Below, one piece after another: positions 56,566-64,000 of a DNA stretch of 64,000 bases. Source of the DNA: Watersipora subatra (taxonomy: Eukaryota > Bryozoa > Gymnolaemata > Cheilostomatida > Watersiporidae). The notes beneath the pieces are model-generated. The model ran no database searches and was not told the origin of the DNA. It saw nothing but the letters and a program-made list of their open reading frames with translations. A program made the position numbers and the translations under genes. Each line of letters begins with the position of its first letter. Positions within the stretch are counted from its first letter, which is position 1. The DNA is taken from NCBI RefSeq assembly GCF_963576615.1, contig NC_088717.1, positions 28,809,213-28,873,212 on the forward strand, read 5' to 3'.

Positions 56566-56689
56566 CATCAATAAACTACCTTTTGAATTGATATCCACTC
56601 TGACAGGTTGAAAAACAAAGGTTGGGTGTGAAACTTCAATCACGTAGGAAGCACTGGACAAACCAGTAACTTTAAATGTCCCATCCCGA
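50237..56689 (-). CDS. EMC7: EMC7, ER membrane protein complex subunit 7 (3' four exons)
   Basis: EMC7 is a subunit of the ER membrane complex, which inserts tail-anchored and multipass proteins; its lumenal beta-sandwich precedes one membrane helix and a cytosolic tail. Exons on the minus strand are 56689-56580, 56275-56127, 53831-53751 and 50371-50237 (with stop), all with GT-AG borders and matching phases (1, 0, 0 at the three junctions). Recognisable strings: DGTFKVTGLSSASYVIEVSH, VFQPVRVDINSKGKMRAR, KAPYFHKRDEWRITDMLKNP, MVLMMVLPMILIFIMPKMMN, EMEASMNKFSTP and SKHKKRRSQK. These follow animal EMC7 in order. About 157 residues are covered; roughly 85 N-terminal residues, including the signal peptide, are missing and should lie right of the window. 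The gene appears intact, with long repeat-filled introns. Confidence 0.93.
50372..51239. other. EMC7 intron, left part; weak coding-like stretch
   Basis: No repeat shared with the window was recognised. The plus-strand stretch about 51055-51235 is open and protein-like (KAPLPSVLKSSLIDGFMKCN) and runs up to repeat X. It could be an old transposon remnant, but I recognise no family. Confidence 0.3.
51240..52040 (-). repeat. interspersed repeat X, copy 2
   Basis: Reverse complement of the two halves of X copy 1 (12055-12601 and 21595-21898), uninterrupted by the Tigger element although locally rearranged near 51540-51600. On the plus strand it reads NFARMGGLINLKEIDALHSP and, further on, HDFLRDAVGFAIYSNIFFSK, with stops between. 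X may therefore be a degraded transposon. Confidence 0.7.
52056..53196 (+). repeat. 33-bp satellite with 330-bp higher-order period
   Basis: About 34.5 units built on aactagagactatcatactc plus ttatagtaatatt, phase-perfect over 1,141 bp. The variant gtgatataaactagag recurs exactly 330 bp apart (52379 and 52709), as does the atcatcatctt variant, so blocks of ten units have been duplicated. Lies inside an EMC7 intron. Plus-strand open cycles (ILTRDYRTLIV) are artefacts. Confidence 0.94.
53197..53480 (-). repeat. interspersed repeat X, copy 3 (partial), with empty site
   Basis: Matches X copy 1 across the point where the Tigger element is inserted at 12602: reversed it reads accggaaactagtgactaga and then taaaataagcaag without interruption. 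It lies directly beside the 33-bp satellite. Confidence 0.75.
53509..53700 (+). repeat. 24-bp satellite, 8 copies, beside an EMC7 exon
   Basis: Eight phase-perfect units of gacgataagatgtattgact plus atgt (192 bp). Each unit contains GATAAG, and reversed open frames cycle VNTSYRHI. It starts 51 bp from the exon at 53751. Confidence 0.94.
53751..53831 (-). CDS. EMC7: EMC7 exon with the transmembrane helix
   Basis: 81 bp, 27 codons: VLMMVLPMILIFIMPKMMNA, then ADDETKK. Acceptor ctgcctag, donor gttagt. A 24-bp satellite (53509-53700) begins only about 50 bp downstream of its donor. Confidence 0.92.
53832..54184. other. EMC7 intron, TA-rich
   Basis: No gene. A run of ta and ata microsatellite lies at about 53950-54070. 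Confidence 0.45.
54185..54660 (-). repeat. interspersed repeat Y, copy 2
   Basis: Reverse complement of 10990-11525 with scattered changes. Inside, cgcatttcacgagaaaa is locally repeated three times (about 54518-54570), which copy 1 lacks. Confidence 0.65.
54767..55190 (+). repeat. tandem duplication, two units of about 220 bp
   Basis: atatttaattataagaataa, then tagtgaccgat, then ctacggctgtgcccaatatc occurs twice in the same order, with a few substitutions and length changes in T runs. Confidence 0.85.
55191..55604. other. EMC7 intron, no feature
   Basis: AT-rich, nothing recognised. Confidence 0.4.
55605..55925 (-). repeat. repeat family R, copy 3 (short form)
   Basis: Reversed, it begins aaattcccctgtcatacagc and ends gttttgacagcgatctgtaa, as in 27193-27504. 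A ctaccattgcag unit is duplicated inside. Confidence 0.65.
56127..56275 (-). CDS. EMC7: EMC7 exon (end of lumenal domain)
   Basis: 149 bp. Acceptor caatttag, donor gttagt. It encodes KMRARKLNHLQPNQVEQVEY, PLVLRAQGKAPYFHKRDEWR and ITDMLKNPM. Confidence 0.92.
56526..56564. repeat. (TA)n microsatellite
   Basis: About 19 TA units, in the EMC7 intron next to the exon at 56580. Confidence 0.97.
56580..56689 (-). CDS. EMC7: EMC7 exon (lumenal beta-sandwich)
   Basis: 110 bp. Acceptor gcattttag, donor gtagtt. It encodes RDGTFKVTGLSSASYVIEVS, then HPTFVFQPVRVDINSK. The frame stays open upstream through the intron by chance to about 56850; homology stops at the acceptor. A (TA)n tract lies about 15 bp beyond the donor. 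Confidence 0.92.
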
Positions 56690-57070
56690 CTAAAATGCAA
56701 AATATCAGGCATTAATTTTAAAACGACAGGAAATAACATAAAAGTGTTGAACATCCCCTGGCCATTTGGTCTGAGTGAAGTACAGAGTTCTGCTATTTTC
56801 ATTAGCATTTGTACAATGGCATATATTTGTGTGACAAACCTATCCACCATACATACACTATATATATGTATAAAATTTCTTTACGTAACTATGTGTTATA
56901 CATACTATGAATTTATATACATCTACATGTTATACATGCAATGTATGGTGATATGCAATATGTGTTACGCAGTAAACTTACACCTATATGATATTAACTA
57001 GTACGCTGGGCAGTCCTGTGCACCATGAGAGATCATAGTAAGTAATCAGTATATGCATAATTCGTGGAGC
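56690..57070. other. EMC7 intron, no feature
   Basis: AT-rich sequence. No upstream EMC7 exon with the expected lumenal-domain sequence was found here or further right. Confidence 0.4.
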
Positions 57071-57072
57071 GG

Positions 57073-57145
57073 TACGGCGGCCGAATGGTGCAGTGGTTAG
57101 AGCGCCAGGCTGTGAATCGGAGTACCTGAATTTCTGTGTAAGGTT
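57073..57145 (+). mobile_element. tRNA-like SINE head or tRNA relic
   Basis: gcggccgaatggtgcagtgg, then ttagagcgccaggctgtgaa has a clear A box (tggtgcagtggttagag) and an anticodon-like loop, but no intact B box (gagtacctgaatttct). Not a functional tRNA gene by eye. Confidence 0.45.
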
Positions 57146-57379
57146 TTTCCTAACGCATGGCTTCGGACAGACAGACACTGCTCTCATCGTAGCGAAGACT
57201 AGCCAAATGCTTGGCCTTGCACAGGTAATATAGTAATTTGCCAGTGAATTTGAGTAACTTACCTAGCAAGCTAGTAGTCTAAATCTTGACTATAACAATA
57301 GCCGCGCTGCTTGCTAACAATAATGTTTTCACCGATGTAACGAATATCCTCACTACTATTAATCGATACAATTGGTTAA

Positions 57380-57535
57380 ACAGGCAGTGTGTTGGATTAG
57401 CTTGTCGGACAACAGACTTTCGGACAACAGAGGTTTCGAGTTCAAACCCAGTGCAAAGCAAATTTTTTTCGTTCCTTAGACTTCATCGCTATAACTGGAC
57501 AAAGAAACAACAAACACTGAGATTTATATACCGTA
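57380..57535 (+). mobile_element. tRNA-derived SINE, family S1
   Basis: tgtgttggattagcttgtcg head, B box gagttcaaaccc, T-rich link, then catcgctataactggacaaa and acactgagatttatataccg. cggacaacaga is duplicated in the head. Confidence 0.58.
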
Positions 57536-57539
57536 TACA

Positions 57540-59323
57540 GATTTTATTTACATAAACCTATTTCTGTTGAACTTGTATATAAATTGAGGACATACTCACA
57601 CGGTCGCAACAGTATTGCAAACAATTGTCCATTAATTTCTAGAATTTAAGAAACATTTGCTTTTGTTAAATTTCTTATTTTGTTGTTTGACAGCATCGAC
57701 TAAACAAATTAACCAATCACTTTTAGTAATTGTTATTGTAAAACCTCAAAGATTTGGAATTATGATCATCTCCAGATACCACAACCGGATACCATATACT
57801 GTTATGATATTAAAGCAAAGTCAAAATTGAAACAAATCATAATTCTTAGTTAGTCAAATGTAAGAAGCTTGCTTAACCATCTGCATCTTTCTTTTTTAAA
57901 GCCTGCCTGTGTCTTACATAAACTTGGCTTACTCAACACTGCCAATCAATCAAACAAGTATTTTTCTGTTTTTCTGGACACTACTACAAGGTAAACAGCT
58001 GCTTCTGTTAACTTCATATCCCATCCAGTAGTTTTGTCGTATCAAAATACAAGCAAAACGAAATATCGAGAAGAGAACCTGGACGATGTACACAATTTTC
58101 TTAATCATCAAAACATCAACTATTTTAAAAAGATTTAACAAAAAGAACATACTCAGCAAATTAGAGAAGCAAAAAAAGGCATTTGGAAGACACAAGCCAA
58201 GACAAATTAGGAAAATACACTACTTAGCAAATCACAGAGAGCCATCAAAAGAAACTATATTTCTAATAAACACGACCAAAATAACTGAGCTTATTAGTCA
58301 TTTCCAATAAGTACACTCCCATGAGGCACTTAGGACAAGTCCACTCAAGTACTAACACTTTACAGCATATAAGACATCTATAAAACAGCTCCAATGTTAC
58401 TGTCTCTTCCCCTATGTCTCCTCAGCCCATTCTCCCATAATCAGCTGAGCCCTCTATTTATGGACTGTCATGACTCTCGTTTGACTGTCGAGACTCGCAT
58501 TAGTATGGGACTGAGCAAACAACATGGACGACCGTTAGAGTCGGCAGACAGGTACAGAATCCCCAATACATAAAACCATATTAAAAAGGGGCCTGCGGCG
58601 CCGAAGGGGTGGGTGGGAATAATAGCAGCCAAAACATATATTAAATAATAATATAAAGGTGTAAAATATATTGCAATTTCTCTGGCCAATACTAGACTGT
58701 GCAAACGATAACTCTGCATGATTACACTAATTTGTGATTTTTGTTTAGTGATTCCATTAATTTCATTTTCATATTCTCACACACGCGCTTCATTTTTTCA
58801 CAAACTTTCAAGAAAGCTAATGATAACTCTTTGCTAAAACTGAGAACTTCTTCTATTAATAGATTTAGATTACCACATGCAGTTTTACATTGGAGGTCAA
58901 TTTCAGTTCAGTTGGTATGTATCTCCCAAGTGGCACCACCAACGGCCACATGCTTACATGCTTGTCAGTCCGACAGTGGGCGTTCCGGCTGCCAACTAAT
59001 AACCCTCTGTGTTAATTGGCTGTTTAGAAATTTACCAAAAGCAAGGAATCACAAGTGTGGAAAATCACAGTGATGAAAGAAGAGATGAGGAATTAATAAA
59101 AAAAACTGCTCAAAATCTGTGCATGCACAAAATGCAAATAAACACTTTTACTTTGAGTCGCTGTACTTATGTTGCTAGGCTACGGGTAGTAAGCAATTTT
59201 CGTTTTTGAGAAGAAATCAGTAAAATATTTAGTTTTATTTTTCTTAATTAAATCACATCTTAATTATAGATTTACTACTTTGTTAATTAAGAAATCGAAT
59301 TGATTTTTATTATTATACTAAAG
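57540..59323. other. no gene recognised
   Basis: AT-rich, apparently unique sequence; presumably EMC7 intron if the first exon lies to the right. A GC-richer patch is near 58570-58620. Short open frames have no recognisable domains. Confidence 0.35.
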
Positions 59324-59474
59324 CCCAGGTGCCCAAATGGGAGGCCCGCGGGCCTGATCCGGCCCTCCAGCTGTTTTTATCAGGCCCCCAGCTGTTCTAA
59401 TTTTTTTAATGTTTTGAAAATTTTAAAGAGTTTGTTTGACAATGTATTATTGTTATTGTATCAGTAGTAATTAT

Positions 59475-59879
59475 TACCGTACTTTTCGGACTATTAACCG
59501 CACCTCTATATTGGCCACATCTGCTTTATTAAAAAAAACGGTAATAAAACAATACATAAGCCGCACCTTTTGTATATGCCGCCGAACTTATAATGGTGCT
59601 TTTAACACGGCAGCAACTTTGCTCATTAAAACAGAACAGTGCCGTTAGGCACTGTTTCGTATTAACCGACGCTTTTAACCCAGTGCCTAACGGAACAGTA
59701 CCGCAGTAGACAAAGTTTCGTTCTTTATTTCAACGCTAGATGCGCATTAACCACAGAAGCCATTTAATGCGCCCTAGTGGCGAAACAAAAAACTGCAGAA
59801 TAGCCGCAGCCTCTAAATCAGCCGCATGGCTCAAAACATCGCAAAAAACATAGTGGCTAATAATCCAAAAGGTACGGTA
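59475..59879. mobile_element. TA-flanked MITE nested in the hAT element
   Basis: taccgtacttttcggactat at the left and ccaaaaggtacggta at the right, TA on both sides, 405 bp; the same family as 40360-40763. Confidence 0.85.
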
Positions 59880-60010
59880 GTTATCTGAAGTCACCTGACC
59901 AGCATTATCGACAATACTAGAGTTTACTTTTGTGTTAGTGTGGGGGATTTCTCAGCATAAACTGTTTGATTGTATGACTAATGACTTTAAAAAATAATTC
60001 GTAAGCAATC

Positions 60011-63000
60011 ATGGCTCAGAGATTGGTAAACAGAGAAAACCGACGTTTTAATCTAAACTGGACAACACAATTCTTTTTTTCATGAAGTAAAAGGGAAAAA
60101 CCTATGTTTGATATGCAATAATTCAGTCGCTATAAACAAGGTAGCAAATATCAAAAGGCATTACACTCAAAACCATTCTGACTATGAAAGAAGATTTTCT
60201 CCAGGGACAGCTAGGAGGCAGGAACAGCTTGATAGATTAACGAGGCCGGCTAATGGACAAATGGCTATGATGAGGGGAGCTACAAGCTTGCAAAAAAGAG
60301 CAGCTACTGCTGGTTATGAGGTTTGTTATAAAATTGCCAAGGCAATGGTTCCATACAGCCACGGTGAACTGATCAAAGAATGCATGGTTTCATCCATTCA
60401 AGCGCTCTACCCCGAAAAGCTAGATATTCAGCAAGCTGTTCAGTCAGTACCGCTATCTAGGAATACGTGCGTCCGACGGATAGAAGCTATTGCCAATCAT
60501 GTGACTGAAGGTGTGATATATAACTTGAACAGGTGTAAATCATTTTCAATTGCAGTAGATCAGGGTTGGCTCGGTTTAAACCAATGGTTTAAACCGAGTG
60601 GTTTAAACCAGTCGAAAAAAAACGGTTTTTATGGTTTTTTCATTTAAAAAAAAAAAAACATAATATAAAAGCTCGTAGTGGTTTATGTGCGATAGCAATG
60701 CAATTATATGTAATTATCAGCTGTGGAAGTTTATTTAGGACACATTAGTAAATTGATGGCAGAGCTCAAGTTAAAACTACAGGAAATCCTAGCACAACAA
60801 TAAATTAGTGAATTTCATTTTCAATTGCTTTTATCAAGTGATATAATAACCTCTTTAATGATGAAATAGAAAAACCGTGTGAAATATACTAATCCAATCA
60901 TCGTCTCTAATAATGAATGAATACTTTCTCAAGTCTGGCCAGTGAGAAAAGATTACTTCTACTTAGAAATTAAAACAATAAAATCCTTTTGGGCAAAAGC
61001 TTTAAGTTTGCAAACCAATATTTAATTTATTGGGCACAAGCCAAAGTAGTTGGATTGTTAGAATTCAGTTTATCAAGGTTTTTGTGTTTTTAAAAGTTAA
61101 TGTTGTTTTTCAAACTTCCAATACGCCTCGCACACAGGATTCCATTTGACAGTTTTGCACTCGAACTGCAAAAGGCAAAGGTTCTAAGGCAAAATGTAAT
61201 AGGTGTGCTGTTGTAACGCGAGGACACGCAGATAGGCTTAAATTTCACGTAGCAAAATGTCAAGCTGACAACACCAACTTAGACATAGATGCTAGTATCC
61301 AGGTGATAGAAGTTGAGTCATCTGCCACTGCTCCAAACACTAGCAATGCATCTGCATTATGCTCTGCTCTACACTACCACACAACTAATAACTTGGATTA
61401 AAATTTCCACTTATATATAGGAATGTATGTAAAATATTTACTTTATGCCATGAAATTTCTGCTCTGTATTTCATCGATCATGTTTTATTAAAGACTCATT
61501 CCGAAATTTCCATATGTTTTCTTTCTTTTTTCCCATAACAACTCCCATAGTACCATCTTTAACAGATGATTCCACATATGTATGTTCAGTACTCAATCAT
61601 ACAGCTATAGTAAGTGATGTTAATTAGACTTAAAGTTGCAAAAACGTTAGTAAAATTATAAAAACCGGTTTAAACAAAAAAACCTAGTTTTTCCATAAAA
61701 ACCATGTTTTTTCCAACCCTGCAGTAGATGAGAGTACTGACATAAATGATGTTGCTCAGCTGAGTTTTTTTGTTCGGTATTATCTCAACAACAAGTTTAG
61801 TGAGGACCTTGCAGCAGTTATTCTACTGACAGAACGTACGACTGGAGAAAACATATATCAGGCATTCAAGGCTTACATGGACTCCCATAAAGTGTCAATA
61901 CATAAGATAATTTTTGTAGCAACAGATGGCACCCCTATAGATGGCACAGCTATAGTGGGTGTATATTCTGGTTTTACTAATTGCTTGAAAGAAAACAATC
62001 CTCAGATGATTGCATTTCATTGTATCATACACGAAAGCATTTTCTGTGCACAACTGAAAGATGAATATGGAAGTCTTATGCTGAACATAATGAAACTAAT
62101 AAACTTTCTCAGATCAACATTATCTCTACGACACCACCAGCTTAGCAAATTTTTGCAAGAGTCTAATTCTCAGTATGATGAATTTTTAGTACACAACAAT
62201 GTCAGGTTAGTACCAAACTGCTATCTTCGAATTATATTTGACATACTTATTTTCATTACATTATGATGAGGTAAAAAAGCTCAGCAAAGTTGTGAATATT
62301 GTCAATTATTTTTAATATACAATGTACTTTAATGTATATTTGCAGATGGCTGAGGAAGGGTAGAGCTTTGCAAAGAGTATGGACTGTAAGACAGCATATT
62401 GAGCAGTTTTTTAGTGAGATTGGAGGAGATGCAGCAGAACGATTTTTAGAGATTTTCAAATCCACGCATTCACTGAGAGACATAGTTTTTCTGACAGACA
62501 TTTTGGCTCATCTGAATGACCTAAATTTGAAATTGCAGGGTGAAGATCGTAATGTGGTAGAACTCTGGCAGGCAGTAGCATCTTTTAAAGACAAACTCCA
62601 CTGCTTTTATGAGGACATAAACCGTAATATGAACCACTTTCCAATCATCAGAGAGTTTGTGAATGGTCGTGATGATGTTGTGGACCTTACAGCAGTTTCT
62701 CATTGATGTTTCTTCAGAAATGGAGCATCGCTTTGTTGTCTTCGATAGTATCAATGGCATTATTGAGCTGGTTGCGTGTCCATTTCAGGCACATCAGTTT
62801 TGGAAGGCCCAAGTTGATAACTTTCCTCTGTTTAGAGAGGTGTGGCAGAATTAAAGCTGTGTGATTTAAAGGCAGATATACTGGCTAGAGCTTAATTTGC
62901 TGAGCAAACTAGTGTAGGGTTCTGAACGCAACCTGCTGTACATGAGAAGTATCTTAAGCTATGCAATATGGCAGTGCACTTACTTTCTCTGGTACAACCT

Positions 63001-63167
63001 GCTTAGGTGAATCAATGTTTTCAAAGCTGACATTTATAAAAAGTAGGTATCGGAGTGTACTGACAGAGGAACATACTCAACAGCTTTTAGCTGTAGCCGT
63101 AACCAAAGATAAACCAGATATTGCAGCAATAGCTGCAACGCAAACTCACTTCCATGTGTCTCATTAA
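60011..63167 (+). pseudogene. hAT transposase (ZBED5/GTF2IRD2-like), interrupted
   Basis: From ATG 60011: NRENRRFNLNWTTQFFF, then after a one-base slip in a T run near 60076 a BED-type finger (CLICNNSVAINKVANIKRHY, TQNH). It continues to FSIAVDQ, where the hAT insertion 60561-61721 intervenes. It resumes STDINDVAQLSFFVRYYLNN, ATDGTPID and FHCIIHESIFCAQL. A GT-AG intron of 140 bp (62206-62345) precedes WLRKGRALQRVWTVRQHIEQ and LNDLNLKLQG. After further frame shifts the dimerisation end reads MFSKLTFIKSRYRSVLTEEH and KPDIAAIAATQTHFHVSH. These match the catalytic and C-terminal parts of ZBED5/GTF2IRD2-related hATs. At least three frame breaks besides the insertion: dead. Confidence 0.85.
60561..61721. 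mobile_element. second hAT element inserted in the transposase gene
   Basis: CAGGGTTGG at 60561 and CCAACCCTG to 61721, flanked by a perfect 8-bp duplication cagtagat (60553-60560, 61722-61729). The subterminal zones are rich in ggtttaaacc and aaaaaccatg motifs. A remnant at about 61170-61370 (plus) reads KCNRCAVVTRGHADRLKFHV, then AKC, a BED-like finger, so it is an internally deleted relative of an autonomous element. 1,161 bp; same terminus as 1686-2611. Confidence 0.9.
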
Positions 63168-63420
63168 CATTACAGATACTTCTTCTGCACAGTAGATTTT
63201 TGTTGAGAATAAACCTACATATATTATTATGTTACACCTTGTTACTTTCATGTTTATGTTCATGTATATATGTTTACTTACACATTACTTAAAATACACA
63301 TACATTTACATACAGCTGTATTCATGTCTGGCCCTCCTGATAAGGCCTGGTTATCTGTTTGGCCCTCCAGCAAAAGTATTTGGGCACCCCTGTACTGGAG
63401 CTATATATATAATTCGGGAA

Positions 63421-63930
63421 ACAGTCCCAACATCGACAAGTCCGAACCTAGACAAGTCCGAATCTCGACAGAGGTTGGTCCGAATCTCGACAAAGGTTGG
63501 TCCGAACATCGACAAAGGCTGATGCAGTTTTACGATAATTTAATCTTCAACAAATAATAAATGTCTTTTTGCAGTTCTATCCTCACTTCAAAAAATAAAA
63601 AATCAAAGCTACTCACTGAAGTTGAGATTTCAAATAAAACATTTTGCTAGCATAACAGTCAACCATATTTATGATTGTTACTTGTTTTAGCATTCGTTCT
63701 ATATTTAGGTTGGGCAAAATATTGTTAGGCCTACATAAGCTGGGGAGTGCTGCATCAAATGGATCACAAGATATTTTTGCGCAAATAAATCTTTTACATA
63801 TAAATCGCTCATTTACTATGAAAATAGTAGATGGTAAAATAGTAAAACTGCTGTCGAGATTGGGCCAACCGTTGTCGATATACAAACTCGTCGAGTTTCA
63901 AACCAGTCGAGGTTCGGACTATAAACCATA
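63421..63930. repeat. repeat with inverted 'gtccgaatctcgac' motifs at both ends
   Basis: The left end holds four tandem variants of gtccgaatctcgacaaaggt (63438-63522). The right end holds the inverted forms ctgtcgagattgggccaacc (63851 on) and gtcgaggttcggac (63905-63918). The middle of about 330 bp has no recognised gene. Probably a small element with repetitive subtermini. Confidence 0.55.
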
Positions 63931-64000
63931 TAATTCGAAACCGCGTACATCGAGATAAGTCTAGAAGGATCTTACCAAGGATCTAGCACGAAAATGGTTA

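Larger units (their letters stand above)
59324..63392 (+). mobile_element. hAT transposon, ZBED5/GTF2IRD2 (Charlie-like) type
   Basis: Ends are cccaggtgcccaaa (59324) and tttgggcacccctg (to 63392); the right end, reversed, is caggggtgcccaaa, the well-known Charlie-like hAT terminus. The flanks tactaaag (59316-59323) and tactggag (63393-63400) are an 8-bp target duplication with two changes. Inside are a transposase remnant (60011-63167), a TA-flanked MITE (59475-59879) and a second hAT element (60561-61721). The subterminal GC-rich ggccctccag motif is present at both ends. Terminal and coding decay indicate an old copy. Confidence 0.88.

Noticed and set aside
56690-56850. EMC7 coding upstream of 56689 as an extended exon
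   Set aside because: The frame is open by chance, but similarity to EMC7 stops precisely at a good AG acceptor; the upstream residues do not resemble the family.
57073-57145. Functional tRNA gene
   Set aside because: The A box is good but the B box and acceptor pairing are missing; it fits a SINE head or relic better.

Overview
This window reads as a piece of an AT-rich, repeat-packed animal genome, most likely a marine invertebrate. The species cannot be told from sequence alone; a lophotrochozoan such as a bryozoan or mollusc is only a guess. The grounds are one conserved metazoan gene with GT-AG introns, BEL/Pao and Ty3/gypsy-type retroelement fossils, several hAT and pogo/Tigger DNA transposons, a LINE fragment, tRNA-derived SINEs, Helitron-like elements, and many minisatellites. 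There is no operon structure, rRNA gene or CRISPR array.

The one host gene I recognise is EMC7 (ER membrane protein complex subunit 7), on the minus strand from 56689 to 50237. Four exons are visible, with intact splice sites and a natural stop. The 5' exon(s) are not seen and should lie beyond the right edge. Its introns hold a 33-bp satellite with a 330-bp higher-order period, a 24-bp satellite close to an exon, and copies of interspersed repeats. Weaker host-gene hints are an EGF-like exon at 43.46-43.55 kb, a Cys-rich open stretch at 41.8-42.0 kb and a possible terminal exon at 0.55-0.74 kb.

Layout. 0-9.6 kb: sparse sequence with a hAT MITE (1686-2611), a 13-bp minisatellite (5829-6140), SINEs, and an 18-bp minisatellite whose units carry an AP-1-type site (8431-8844). 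9.7-21.9 kb: interspersed repeats and a three-level nest, in which repeat X (12055-21898) is split by a pogo/Tigger transposon (12602-21594), itself split by a near-complete BEL/Pao element (12950-21268). 22-34 kb: an internally deleted Tigger relic, a 2.2-kb palindromic satellite full of TGACGTCA sites (24764-26995), a LINE relic and 24-bp and 27-bp minisatellites. 34.4-39.1 kb: a large foldback whose right arm is interrupted by a Helitron-like element (36510-38879). 39.1-40.8 kb: a gypsy fragment, a hAT fragment and a TA-flanked MITE. 43.9-49.3 kb: a cluster of Helitron-like copies, two of them head to head as a 2.2-kb palindrome. 50.2-56.7 kb: EMC7. 59.3-63.4 kb: a hAT element of the ZBED5/GTF2IRD2 type holding a MITE and a second hAT.

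Several insertions are supported by the empty site being present in another repeat copy in the same window. A set of small, near-perfect hairpins (14-20 bp stems, 2-9 nt loops) recurs through the window; one is demonstrably a recent insertion. All element calls were made by reading the sequence, without database search.
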